NCBI RefSeq assembly: GCF_900111985.1
Contig: NZ_FOKI01000025.1
Coordinates: 1-52,498 of the forward strand
Direction of reading: 5' to 3'
DNA: 52,498 nucleotides
From: Clostridium frigidicarnis
Lineage (GTDB): Bacteria; Bacillota; Clostridia; Clostridiales; Clostridiaceae
Within the stretch, counting starts at the first letter, position 1; each line of letters starts with the position of its first letter. This document shows positions 44,223 to 52,498 of this stretch, one piece after another. The translations under genes and the position numbers were made by a program. Under the pieces are notes generated by a model. That model had not been told where the DNA came from. It was given only the letters and a program-made list of their open reading frames with translations, and did not search any database.

Positions 44223-45665
44223 ATGGGTAATGATTTTAAAGATTTTAATATAAGTGAAGATATATTGAAGGCAATTAACGGGTTAGGATATAAAAACCCA
44301 TCAGATGTTCAGGAAAAAGTTATTCCAGAAATTTTGAATCATAAGGATGTTATAGTTAAGTCCCAAACAGGAAGTGGAAAAACTGCAGCTTTTGCAATAC
44401 CATTATGCGAGAAAATGGATTGGAATGAAAATAGTGCTCAGGCATTAATATTGACTCCTACAAGAGAATTAGCGGTTCAAATTAAAGAGGATATTGCAAA
44501 TATAGGTAGATTTAAAAGAGTAAGAGCAATAGCTGTATTTGGAAAACAACCATTTTCAGAACAAACTAGAGAACTAAAGCAGAAAACTCATATGGTTGTT
44601 GGAACTCCAGGAAGAGTTTTAGACCATATTGACAGAGGTACTTTAGATTTATCAAAGGTAGAATATTTAGTTATAGATGAAGCTGATGAAATGCTTAATA
44701 TGGGATTTATAAAGCAAGTGGAAGCTGTTATCAAAAAAGTTCCAAAGAAAAGGGTAACCATGCTTTTTTCTGCAACTATGCCAGAAGCAATAGAGGAACT
44801 TTGTAAGAAACATATGAACAAAGCTGTTAATATTGAGATAAAGGCTCAAAAGCTTATTACGGATAAAATAGAACATAAGTTATATAGGTTAAATGAGTCT
44901 TATAAATTAAGGGCATTAAATAATATACTGATAACAGAATGTCCAGATACTGCTGTAATATTTTGTAGGACAAAAGAAAATGTAGATATGGTTTTAGATG
45001 AATTAAAGAACAAAAATTATTCTGTAAATAAGATTCATGGTGGTATGCTTCAAAAAGAAAGGCTAGATACTATGGATAGCTTTAGAAAAGGTGATTTTAG
45101 AATATTAGTTGCAACTGATGTAGCGGCAAGAGGAATAGATATAGAAGGAATCACTCATGTTATTAATTTTGATATACCAATGGAAAAGGAATCTTATGTA
45201 CATAGAATAGGAAGAACAGGTCGTGCTGGTGCAAAGGGTACAGCATTGACTTTTGTAGGAAAGTTTGAAGACAGATTTTTAGGTGAGATAGAGGAATACA
45301 TAGGTTTTAAGATTGATGTATTTGATGTACCAAGTGAAGAAGAGGTGGCAAGTAAAAAATCTAAGTCAGTAGATATACTTAAAAGTAAGCCACTGGTAAA
45401 GAAAATTAAATCAAAAACTTTAAGTAAGGATATAACTAAAATTTATATCAATGGGGGAAAGAAAAAGAAAATTCGTCCAGGAGATATAGTAGGTGCTATA
45501 ACTATGGTTGAGGGAATAAATGGAGATGACATAGGTATTATAGATGTTCAAGATACTGTTTCTTATGTTGATATACTAAATGGAAAAGGTAAAATGGTTA
45601 TAGAAACTTTAAAGAATATGACAATAAAAGGAAAGAAATTAAAAATTGAGAGAGCTAGAAAATAG
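44223..45665 (+). CDS. dbpA: DEAD-box ATP-dependent RNA helicase, DbpA/YxiN type
   Basis: This 480-aa helicase is almost the length of B. subtilis YxiN (479). Motifs in order: Q-motif region with [31 protein letters not shown] (Walker A), [45 protein letters not shown] and [10 protein letters not shown]. The C terminus (about 400-480) is a DbpA RNA-binding domain, which directs these helicases to hairpin 92 of 23S rRNA during large-subunit assembly. The ribosome binding site is AAGGAG. A palindromic repeat follows immediately and probably ends transcription. Confidence 0.92.
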   Translation: MGNDFKDFNISEDILKAINGLGYKNPSDVQEKVIPEILNHKDVIVKSQTGSGKTAAFAIPLCEKMDWNENSAQALILTPTRELAVQIKEDIANIGRFKRVRAIAVFGKQPFSEQTRELKQKTHMVVGTPGRVLDHIDRGTLDLSKVEYLVIDEADEMLNMGFIKQVEAVIKKVPKKRVTMLFSATMPEAIEELCKKHMNKAVNIEIKAQKLITDKIEHKLYRLNESYKLRALNNILITECPDTAVIFCRTKENVDMVLDELKNKNYSVNKIHGGMLQKERLDTMDSFRKGDFRILVATDVAARGIDIEGITHVINFDIPMEKESYVHRIGRTGRAGAKGTALTFVGKFEDRFLGEIEEYIGFKIDVFDVPSEEEVASKKSKSVDILKSKPLVKKIKSKTLSKDITKIYINGGKKKKIRPGDIVGAITMVEGINGDDIGIIDVQDTVSYVDILNGKGKMVIETLKNMTIKGKKLKIERARK

Positions 45666-45687
45666 ATAAGCTTCAAAAATTGAAAAT

Positions 45688-45765
45688 TGAGGTTATAAGA
45701 ACTAGCAAACTAGCTGACAATACTTTATGTAGTCAGCTAGTTTGTGTTGCTTAAACCTCACTTTT
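45688..45765. repeat. Long hairpin, short relative of the 14531-14723 element
   Basis: Left arm TGAGGTTATAAGAACTAGCA...GCTGAC (45688-45718) pairs with right arm GTCAGCTAGTTTG...AACCTCA (45732-45760). The right half (CAATACT-TGTAGTCAGCTAG onward, through CCTCACTTTTCGGTTT) closely matches 14688-14728. It lies between the convergent helicase and chemoreceptor genes and could act as a two-way terminator. Confidence 0.6.
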
Positions 45766-45795
45766 CGGTTTAAATGAATAACTTTGTTTTTAGAT

Positions 45796-47808
45796 TTATT
45801 CTTCTATTTTGAACATATCCATTTTATTAGCCATTTCATGAGTTAAAGTTTCTAATATATCAGAAGCGGAAGATACATCTAAACTAAAGTTATTTAATTC
45901 ATGAGAAGATGCAGCAATTTCTTCACAGGAAGCAGAAACTTCTTCAGATATCGCAGACAAATCATGAACTGTGTTTGAAATTACATCTTTGCCTGAACTT
46001 ATTGTATTAGATGATTCTGTTATATCATCTATTTTTTTAGTAATAGTAGATATTGAGTCAGATATAACCAAGAATGATTTTATTGCTTTTTCAACAGAAT
46101 GTTTTTGATCATTTAAGCTACTGCTCATTTTATCATTTTCAGACACTAAAACTTTAGCATCATTTGATATGTTTGAAACTATTTCATATATATCATTAGA
46201 GGATTTTTGGCTTTGTTCTGCTAGTTTTCGTATTTCTTCAGAAACAACAGCAAATCCTTTACCAGCCTCTCCAGCTCTTGCAGCCTCTATAGCAGCATTA
46301 AGTGCTAAAAGGTTGGTTTGTTCAGAAATATTATTTATAAGTGTTGTAATATCATTAATTGAATTTATATTTTGTTCCATAGTCTCTATTTTTTGTGTAA
46401 ATTCATTAAAAACATTATAGAAGTTTGATATTGCGGTGTTTAGGTTTTCCATATCTGAATTGCTTTCAGAAGAATTATTTCGTATATCTTGAGACATTAA
46501 TGATATTTCACTTAATAAATTAGTCATTGTATTTATGCTGTTTCCAAAATCTTCAACCATATGAACGATTTTTTCTAAATCTGTAGCTTGCTCAGACGTA
46601 CCATTAGCAACATCAGTTATTGCAGTATATATATTTTCGGATGATGTTGTAAGCTGCTGAGATATACTAGCCAGATTAGTTGAATTTTCGTCTATAGTGT
46701 ATGATGTAGTTTTTATATTTTTAAACATTTCGCTTATAGAAGCTGTTGTTTTATTTAAAGATGTGCTAATTAAGCCTATCTCATCATGTCTATCAATATA
46801 TTTATTCTTCATCTTTATAGTGAAATCTCCATCTCCAAGTTTGTCCATACAGTTTTTCACAGCTATCAAAGGATCACTTATTGATCTTGAAATAATTAAT
46901 ATAAATATTGCTGCGATTAGCATAGAACCTAATGCTAATATTAAGGATACTGTTTTTAAAGTTGAAAGCTGAGATAAAACATCATTTTTAACTATAGCTA
47001 TTCCAACGGACCATCCTGTTAAAGGAATTGGATGATATGCAAGATAGTTATCTTCACCTTGAAAATTAAATTCACCATTACCAGATTTACCGGCTATCAT
47101 TTCTTTTGCAATAGTTGCCATATCATTTTGGCTAGGGTCAGTTTCTACTTCTTTTATTACATTGTAGCCTTTATCAACTAATTCTTGCACTTTATCTGCA
47201 ATAGAAGTACCTTCGTTGTCAATTAAAAATGCATTACCAGTATTAGATATTTTTATTGAGTTAGTTATTTTACTAAAGTCATCTCCTGTTCTTATGGAAA
47301 CAAGGACATGAGTAACTTTTCCTTCAGCATTTTTTACTGGAGTAGAGTAAGCGACGCATAAATCTCCAGTTATTTTACTTGCAAATGGCTTAGATACATA
47401 GGTTTTACCCTTCATTGCTTCAATAAAGAAATCCCTATCATTAATATCTACTTCATTTCCATCATTATAATGAATGATGCCATCATCAGCATGAGCAATA
47501 CCTATTCTAACGTGATTATATAGTTCTTGATTTTGTATAAGTATTTCCTTTTGTTTTTCTAGAGGTGTATTTACATCCTTGATTTCAGGGATATTTGCTA
47601 AAGTTTGAATATTTGTAAGCTGTATTTTTAAGGTGTTTTCTATATTACTTGCAGTTTGGCTAGACACTTCATTTAACATATGTATAGCATTTTCCTCTAA
47701 AGCTTTTTTAGAGTTTATGTACAAAAATAGTGATAAGCAAGAGCAAATTATAAAAACAAGTCCTAATAGAAAGGTTAAGAGTTGATATTTAATGCTTTTA
47801 AACTTCAT
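45796..47808 (-). CDS. Methyl-accepting chemotaxis protein with dCACHE sensor
   Basis: This 670-aa chemoreceptor has membrane helix 1 (about 11-31), an extracellular double-Cache-like sensor (about 35-280, with [20 protein letters not shown]), and membrane helix 2 (about 284-306). A HAMP domain (about 307-360) and a long cytoplasmic coiled coil follow, with the signalling tip [20 protein letters not shown]. No C-terminal CheR-binding pentapeptide is seen. The ATG has an AAGGAG site. dCache receptors often bind amino acids or small acids, but the ligand cannot be read here. A pseudoknot-forming motif lies about 100 nt upstream in the leader. Confidence 0.93.
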   Translation of the reverse strand: MKFKSIKYQLLTFLLGLVFIICSCLSLFLYINSKKALEENAIHMLNEVSSQTASNIENTLKIQLTNIQTLANIPEIKDVNTPLEKQKEILIQNQELYNHVRIGIAHADDGIIHYNDGNEVDINDRDFFIEAMKGKTYVSKPFASKITGDLCVAYSTPVKNAEGKVTHVLVSIRTGDDFSKITNSIKISNTGNAFLIDNEGTSIADKVQELVDKGYNVIKEVETDPSQNDMATIAKEMIAGKSGNGEFNFQGEDNYLAYHPIPLTGWSVGIAIVKNDVLSQLSTLKTVSLILALGSMLIAAIFILIISRSISDPLIAVKNCMDKLGDGDFTIKMKNKYIDRHDEIGLISTSLNKTTASISEMFKNIKTTSYTIDENSTNLASISQQLTTSSENIYTAITDVANGTSEQATDLEKIVHMVEDFGNSINTMTNLLSEISLMSQDIRNNSSESNSDMENLNTAISNFYNVFNEFTQKIETMEQNINSINDITTLINNISEQTNLLALNAAIEAARAGEAGKGFAVVSEEIRKLAEQSQKSSNDIYEIVSNISNDAKVLVSENDKMSSSLNDQKHSVEKAIKSFLVISDSISTITKKIDDITESSNTISSGKDVISNTVHDLSAISEEVSASCEEIAASSHELNNFSLDVSSASDILETLTHEMANKMDMFKIEE

Positions 47809-47905
47809 GGTTATTCTCCTTTTTATAGTAATATAATGTAAAAAAATTATCCTATGACTATATAAATTCTTTTAAACTTAAGATGGATATTGTATTAGCT
47901 TTATT

Positions 47906-47965
47906 TGATGGGCTACCACCTTGTAATATCCCCATCATCTTACAAGGCAGAAAGAGCATCACGGA
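47906..47965 (-). ncRNA. Candidate structured RNA motif in the chemoreceptor leader
   Basis: On the minus strand an 8-bp stem CCTTGTAA/TTACAAGG (47940-47947 with 47919-47926) encloses a loop containing TGATGGG (47931-47937). This pairs perfectly with CCCATCA downstream (47906-47912), giving an H-type pseudoknot. A related sequence lies at 49105-49176. I cannot match it to a riboswitch class that I know. Confidence 0.45.
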
Positions 47966-48480
47966 ATAAAGATTCGTTCTATAAGATAACTCCATAGTAA
48001 GTTAAGAAAAACTTAATATTATGAATCTATATTATTATCGAGTTATTTAAGAAGTTATTTATAGCATTTAGAATAGTAGGGTAATAATTTACATTGAAAA
48101 TATTTAAATAGTAGTAATATATAGGAATGTAATATAACTTAATTAATATTTGTGTAGTTCATTAATATTTTGTAGATGTTATAAGTCATAAAGAAAAATT
48201 AATTATGTTATCTTTAGCGGCCTATAGTGTAACTGTTAGTTATATATAAATTCATGTAAGAAGTAAATAATTACTTATATATTTTCAGCACTTAGATGTA
48301 TATAAGAGTGGTAAATATATTATGACAAGAAAAATTTTTATAAAAATTATAAGATAAAGTATGTGAAATAAAAGTTAATTCTATAGTTTATACGGAAAAA
48401 TTTTGTAATCATAAATTTATAGAATTTAAATATCATATAGTGCAGAAGATAAGAGTGTTATAAAATATTAGAAAGGAAGT
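47966..48480. other. Gap with no recognisable gene
   Basis: AT-rich DNA between the chemoreceptor leader and the 47-aa gene. I see no ORF with a ribosome binding site, no clear repeat and no terminator here. Confidence 0.5.
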
Positions 48481-48488
48481 GTACCTTT

Positions 48489-48632
48489 ATGGATAAAAAA
48501 GAAAAGAAGATCGATGATAACCAGTGGGTGTCAACACCAGTTGAATCAAAAATAGTAACAAGTTCTTGTAAAAAAGATAAGACAGCAACAGACAATCAAT
48601 GGACATCAACCTCAAAAAATCCTATAAAATAA
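48489..48632 (+). CDS. Small repeat protein, 47 aa (DNQWxST duplicate)
   Basis: The ATG lies behind AAAGGAAGTG. The protein carries an internal duplication: DDNQWVSTPVES near 9-20 and TDNQWTSTSKNP near 34-45, separated by a Lys-rich linker with one Cys. It is hydrophilic with no membrane segment. I do not recognise a family. A terminator directly after the stop (48644) supports a real transcript. The upstream CATATAGTG (48434-48442) resembles the -10 of the Cys-rich genes, but no matching -35 is clear. Confidence 0.6.
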   Translation: MDKKEKKIDDNQWVSTPVESKIVTSSCKKDKTATDNQWTSTSKNPIK

Positions 48633-48643
48633 TGTAAACACAA

Positions 48644-48676
48644 AAAACTCTCATTTAATAATGGGAGTTTTCTTTA
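48644..48676 (+). terminator. Terminator after the 47-aa gene
   Basis: AAAACTCTCAT (48644-48654) pairs with ATGGGAGTTTT (48661-48671), followed by CTTT. Confidence 0.75.
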
Positions 48677-48884
48677 AGGTTAAGAGATATTTAACCTTAA
48701 TCTAATGAAATTATAATTATTAACTTATTAAAATTTAATTTAAGTTGAATATAATTATTTTTAAATAAAGATGATATCTTATTTGATGAGTTTTTAAAAC
48801 CAAATCATAGACATGATCATGCATTTAGATAAGTATTTGGGAGCATTAATAAGAAATAAAGTTTAAAATAATAAAGTTAAAAGG

Positions 48885-48921
48885 GTTGGGGTCTTGTCGA
48901 TATAAGATTCTAACTTTTTTA
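48885..48921 (+). terminator. Orphan terminator
   Basis: GTTGGGGTCTT (48885-48895) pairs, with three G-T pairs, with AAGATTCTAAC (48904-48914), followed by TTTTTTA. No intact gene precedes it. The region 48770-48830 has only a broken frame (NKDDILFDEFLKPNH...) that I cannot identify. Confidence 0.55.
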
Positions 48922-49104
48922 TGTATAATTAGTAAAAATTAATACTAATTATACTTTAAATTTAATAAAATTCTTTAGAAACTCTTTAGATTTCTTTGAA
49001 GGTTATCTTTAAAAATAGAAAGTATCATAAAGTTATAAAAGAATTATAGAACAAATCTTACTTTAGATGGTGTTATTTCTATAATGTGAAGTTTGGATGA
49101 GTTA

Positions 49105-49176
49105 ATCTAGGGGCGTAGCAACTGTTACTTTCCACCTTGTAAGAGGATGGAGGTGTTACAGTTGGGAGACATCAGA
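49105..49176 (+). ncRNA. Candidate structured RNA motif in the response-regulator leader
   Basis: Contains CTTTCCACCTTGTAAGAGGA then TGGAGGTGTTACAGTT and GACATCA. It shares CTTTC-NCCTTGTAAGA-GATGG and CATCA with the motif upstream of the chemoreceptor. Outer stem AACTGT/ACAGTT and inner CACCT/AGGTG can form. The loop GATG can pair with the later CATC, giving the same topology. It begins about 110 nt before the regulator start. Confidence 0.4.
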
Positions 49177-49288
49177 TAAAAAAGAAAGGGGATACATTAT
49201 TTGTATAAAAAAGAAGGTTTTACTGTGATATTATATAAATATGACGTTTATAAACTTTAAAAATATAGTATGGCAGAGGGGTAAAAAA

Positions 49289-49993
49289 ATGAATTTATAT
49301 AGTATTTTAATTGTAGAAGATGAAAAGGATATAGCAGTTGCAATAGAAGCATACTTAACTAATCAAGGGTATAAGGTGTTTATTGCAGGAGATGGTATAG
49401 AAGGGTTGGATGTATTACAAAAAGAGGAAATACATTTAGCAATTGTAGATGTAATGATGCCTAGAATGGATGGAATAGCTTTTACAATGAAACTTAGAGA
49501 AAAATATGATTTTCCAGTAATAATATTATCTGCAAAATCAGAAGAAGTTGATAAAATAATGGGATTAAATATAGGTGCTGACGATTATGTTTCAAAACCA
49601 TTTAGACCATTAGAACTTTTGGCAAGAGTAAACTCTCAGTTAAGAAGATATTCAAGATATTTAAGCTTAGTAGAAAAAAATGTAGATGAAGATAATGTGT
49701 TTTGTATAGGGGGATTAGAACTTAACGAAAATACTAAAGAAGTTACAGTAGATGGAACATTTATTAGAACTACTCCTATAGAATTTAAAATTCTTAATTT
49801 ATTAATAAGGAATCCAGGAAGAGTTTTTTCAGCAGACGAAATATATGAGAAGGTTTGGAATGAAAGAGCTGTTAATACAGATACAATAATGGTACATGTA
49901 AGAAACATAAGAGAAAAAATAGAGATTGATTCTAAAAATCCAAAATATTTAAAGGTGGTGTGGGGCGTTGGCTACAAAATTGATAAGCAATAA
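49289..49993 (+). CDS. OmpR/PhoB-family response regulator
   Basis: This 234-aa regulator has a receiver domain (about 1-118, ILIVEDEKD, phospho-accepting D54 in LAIVDVMMPRMDG, conserved Lys in DDYVSKPFRPLELL). A winged-helix DNA-binding domain follows (about 135-232, with TPIEFKILNLLIRNPGRVFS and VWGVGYKID). I start it at ATG 49289 behind GAGGGG; the upstream in-frame ATG at 49241 lacks a site. The kinase gene overlaps its 3' end by 26 bp. The target genes are not apparent. The composition resembles VanR/DltR-like envelope regulators. Confidence 0.92.
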   Translation: MNLYSILIVEDEKDIAVAIEAYLTNQGYKVFIAGDGIEGLDVLQKEEIHLAIVDVMMPRMDGIAFTMKLREKYDFPVIILSAKSEEVDKIMGLNIGADDYVSKPFRPLELLARVNSQLRRYSRYLSLVEKNVDEDNVFCIGGLELNENTKEVTVDGTFIRTTPIEFKILNLLIRNPGRVFSADEIYEKVWNERAVNTDTIMVHVRNIREKIEIDSKNPKYLKVVWGVGYKIDKQ

Positions 49994-52088
49994 AAAGAAA
50001 TATATAATAAGTTTTATTGTTTTAATAATATTATTAATTGCTTCAATAGGCATGGTTTTTAGTTATTCCCATATAGAAAATAATGTTGAAACGTATAAAA
50101 AAAATGAGGCAGCAATTAATTACGCATATATGGATATAAAAGATACAAACTATCTTTTATATTATAAGATTTTACAAAGTAAAGAAAATAAAAAAGTAAA
50201 TCCATCAGATATGATTTTAAATATAAATGAAGATAATAATAATTATACTTATAAATTTGATTTTGATGAAGAAGTTTATAAATTTCAAGATGTATTAAAT
50301 AAGTGTTATGGAAATTTAGAATACTATTGCATAGATAAAGAATCTAATACAGTTGAATCAAATATAAAAGATACTCAAGTAGTAAAGGTGTTATCTGATG
50401 ATACTATTATAAATGATAAATTTACAAACACAACAACAGAAAGATTAAGAGAAAGATATAAATTTTATGTAGTTATGGATTTTGATGAAAATGGACATAT
50501 GGACGTAAGAAAACAGTATGGAATTAATATGGATTTACCATACAAAGGTAAATACTCGGATGATTTCAAACCTATAAAAAATGCTACATTCATATATGCT
50601 TATTCTAATAAACTTTCAGAAGATAAGAATGTTGAATATACATTAAATAGCAGATATGCATGGATGTATCAGGAATATTCAAATAAACTTATAAATATAG
50701 GGTTAGCTTTTGGATTAATTTTAGGGCTTATAATACCATATAGTAAATCAAAACAAATATTAGGAATGAGTAAGATATTTAAAATTCCGTTTGAGATACT
50801 TGTAGCGATTCCAATACTGATAGGGTATTTTGTATATAATACTTCAACATCAGTAATAATGGGAATTATTCAAAGAGCCTTTATAAGTTTTTTAAGACCA
50901 GCTTTTGATAATAGAGTTTTTGATAATATTGTTGATATAGTTAATATTGGTTATTGGTTTGTATATATTTTTGTAGCATTTTCTGTAATTGTAGTATTAA
51001 AACATATATGGGACTTTGGAATTGTAAATTACTTTAAAGAAAATTTATTGATATATAAAATAGAAAAGATAATAAGTGAAAAATTTGAACAGGTAGATTT
51101 AAGAGACAAAAGCCTTGTAAAAATAATAATTATTGTGACAATAAACTTTTTAATAATGATTTTAATATGTCGTCTATTTATAATTGGAAAATTAATAGCA
51201 TTTATTTATACTATATGTTTGTTTAAACTTATAACAAATAAGTTAAATAAAGTAAGATATAATTATACTAAACTTTTTTCAGCAACACATAAAATTGCAA
51301 ATGGTGAATTAGATGTTGATATTGATGAAGATTTAGGTGTATTTAATCCATTAAAACTAGAATTACAAAATATACAAAATGGCTTTAAAAATGCTGTTGA
51401 TGAAGAAGTAAAAAGTGAAAAGATGAAAACACAACTTATATCAAATGTATCACATGATTTAAAAACTCCATTGACATCTATAATAACTTATGTAGATTTA
51501 TTAAAAGATGGAAGTCTTACTGAAGATAAACGTAAGGCATATTTAGATACTTTGGATAAAAAATCTCAAAGGTTAAAAGAATTAATTGAAGATTTATTTG
51601 AGGTAAGTAAAGCAACTAGTGGAAATATATCTTTAAATATAAATGATGTTGATGTGATTTCTTTGATGAAACAAACATTATTAGAATTGGATGATAAAAT
51701 AAAAAAATCAAATTTAATAGTTAAAACTCATTTTAATAGTTCTAAAGTTATATTACCGCTAGATGGACAATGTATGTTTAGAGTGTTTGAAAATCTTATA
51801 TTGAATATTACAAAGTATGCAATGATAGGATCTAGAGTTTATATTAATATATTTAATAGAGATGATAAAGTTGAGATAATATTTAAAAACATGTCTCAAT
51901 CAGAAATAGATTTTAATGTTGATGATATAGTAGAAAGATTTGTAAGAGGCGATAAGGCGCGTAACACAGAAGGGTCAGGATTAGGACTTGCTATAGCTAA
52001 AAGTTTTGTAGAGGTTCAAGGCGGTAAGTTTTTAATTAATGTTGATGGGGACTTGTTTAAAGTAACAATTATATTTAATAAGAAATAA
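49968..52088 (+). CDS. Sensor histidine kinase, multi-span membrane
   Basis: This 706-aa kinase is translationally coupled to the regulator (26-bp overlap). The start read is TTG at 49968 with GGTGG upstream; TTG at 49980 is an alternative. Order: one N-terminal helix (about 13-34), an extracellular region (about 35-230), four to five further membrane helices (about 232-425), a HAMP-like linker, HisKA with H496 in SNVSHDLKTPLTSI, and HATPase with NLILNITKY and EGSGLGLAIAKSFVEVQGG. The many helices after the sensor are unusual for a VanS-type kinase but are seen in several clostridial kinases. The signal is unknown, probably at the envelope. Confidence 0.9.
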   Translation: MATKLISNKKKYIISFIVLIILLIASIGMVFSYSHIENNVETYKKNEAAINYAYMDIKDTNYLLYYKILQSKENKKVNPSDMILNINEDNNNYTYKFDFDEEVYKFQDVLNKCYGNLEYYCIDKESNTVESNIKDTQVVKVLSDDTIINDKFTNTTTERLRERYKFYVVMDFDENGHMDVRKQYGINMDLPYKGKYSDDFKPIKNATFIYAYSNKLSEDKNVEYTLNSRYAWMYQEYSNKLINIGLAFGLILGLIIPYSKSKQILGMSKIFKIPFEILVAIPILIGYFVYNTSTSVIMGIIQRAFISFLRPAFDNRVFDNIVDIVNIGYWFVYIFVAFSVIVVLKHIWDFGIVNYFKENLLIYKIEKIISEKFEQVDLRDKSLVKIIIIVTINFLIMILICRLFIIGKLIAFIYTICLFKLITNKLNKVRYNYTKLFSATHKIANGELDVDIDEDLGVFNPLKLELQNIQNGFKNAVDEEVKSEKMKTQLISNVSHDLKTPLTSIITYVDLLKDGSLTEDKRKAYLDTLDKKSQRLKELIEDLFEVSKATSGNISLNINDVDVISLMKQTLLELDDKIKKSNLIVKTHFNSSKVILPLDGQCMFRVFENLILNITKYAMIGSRVYINIFNRDDKVEIIFKNMSQSEIDFNVDDIVERFVRGDKARNTEGSGLGLAIAKSFVEVQGGKFLINVDGDLFKVTIIFNKK

Positions 52089-52099
52089 GTAATGTAATA

Positions 52100-52151
52100 A
52101 GAGAATGTAAGTAGGTTTTTATACAAACCTACTTACATTCTCTATATTTTT
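52100..52151 (+). terminator. Terminator after the two-component operon
   Basis: A perfect 19-bp stem (52100-52118 with 52125-52143) is followed by ATATTTTTT. Confidence 0.9.
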
Positions 52152-52201
52152 TAAATTTATAATATATTATTGACTAAAAATAAGGTATAATTTAAAATCG
52201 G

Positions 52202-52285
52202 TTGTAACTTGTAACTTGTAACTTGTAACTTGTAACTTGTAACTTGTAACTTGTAACTTGTAACTTGTAACTTGTAACTTGTAAC
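52202..52285. repeat. Twelve perfect tandem copies of the heptamer TTGTAAC
   Basis: 84 bp made of 12 identical TTGTAAC units with no mismatch, ending in TAATC. It lies between the terminator of the kinase gene and the 3' end of the convergent membrane gene. Confidence 0.95.
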
Positions 52286-52288
52286 TAA

Positions 52289-52498
52289 TCATTTGTGTTT
52301 TTTTTGAAAGTACAGTCTAAACGCTGTTAAAATTGAACCCACAAAACATAAAATACTTATTATAATGTAAACATACTTCATTCCATAGATAAAAATATCA
52401 TCTCTATCATTAATGTAAGTTGTTATACGATATCCTATTTTATAACTCATTTTATTATATAAAAGAGTTGTAGATAAACACACTCCTAAAACTAAACC
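52289..52498 (-). CDS. Membrane protein, C-terminal part, cut by window edge
   Basis: The minus-strand frame is open to the window edge (first visible residues GLVLGVCLSTTLLYNKMSY), so the start lies outside the window. The GTG at 52483 is only an internal possibility. The segment MKYVYIIISILCFVGSILTAF near the C terminus is a clear membrane helix, ending in basic RLYFQKKHK. The family is unknown. Confidence 0.55.
   Translation of the reverse strand, partial: GLVLGVCLSTTLLYNKMSYKIGYRITTYINDRDDIFIYGMKYVYIIISILCFVGSILTAFRLYFQKKHK

Overview
The window looks like a chromosome segment of a low-GC, spore-forming anaerobe of the genus Clostridium (sensu stricto). The signs are AT-rich coding and intergenic DNA, strong GGAGG-type ribosome binding sites, many AT-rich intrinsic terminators, a secreted M9 collagenase, an anaerobic-type glycerol-3-phosphate oxidation module and several PTS-driven sugar operons. 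I cannot fix the species from sequence alone.

Layout. (1) 1-563: 3' part of a Cys-studded coiled-coil protein. (2) 888-7421: glycerol regulon: GlpA-like dehydrogenase with a BFD iron-sulfur domain, a second FAD/NAD oxidoreductase, a DUF1667 protein, the antiterminator GlpP, GlpF and GlpK. (3) 7804-14316: operon with a PRD/BglG-type activator, a three-gene ascorbate-family PTS (IIA, IIB, IIC), split transketolase and an FSA-type transaldolase. It looks built to import a ketose or pentulose as its phosphate and feed it into non-oxidative pentose-phosphate reactions. (4) 14890-15738: RlmA-like methyltransferase, flanked by two different palindromic MITE-like elements. (5) 16060-24586: RpiR regulator divergent from a fused PTS permease (MngA-like), GH38 alpha-mannosidase (MngB-like), GH13_18 phosphorylase (glucosylglycerate phosphorylase-like) and glycerate kinase. 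Together these suggest use of the compatible solutes mannosylglycerate and glucosylglycerate. (6) 24956-28815: an unknown protein, a MerR/TipAS regulator with a strong internal translation start, a small membrane protein and a dicarboxylate/amino-acid symporter. (7) 29203-32508: collagenase. (8) 32.7-34.1 kb: Nudix remnant, GNAT gene, tRNA-Glu(CTC) and an integrase remnant. (9) 34158-36479: P-type ATPase.

(10) 36.5-40.1 kb is a nearly gene-free stretch with decayed fragments (aminoglycoside-phosphotransferase-like, GNAT, CotF-like) and three copies of a roughly 230-360 bp cassette on the minus strand. The best copy encodes a 43-residue peptide with 13 cysteines, arranged as C-N-R-x repeats, behind a good ribosome binding site and a SigK-like promoter. 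The other two copies are decayed. This is the most novel-looking feature in the window.

(11) 40.1-45.7 kb: small acidic protein, holin-4-like membrane protein, a two-gene membrane operon, AI-2E-family permease and DbpA-type RNA helicase. (12) 45.8-52.5 kb: chemoreceptor (minus strand), a 47-aa repeat protein, an OmpR-type response regulator with its histidine kinase, a 12-copy heptamer repeat and a partial membrane protein at the edge. The leaders of the chemoreceptor and the response regulator share a motif that can form a pseudoknot and may be a structured RNA.

All assignments are from reading the sequence. No database search was run.
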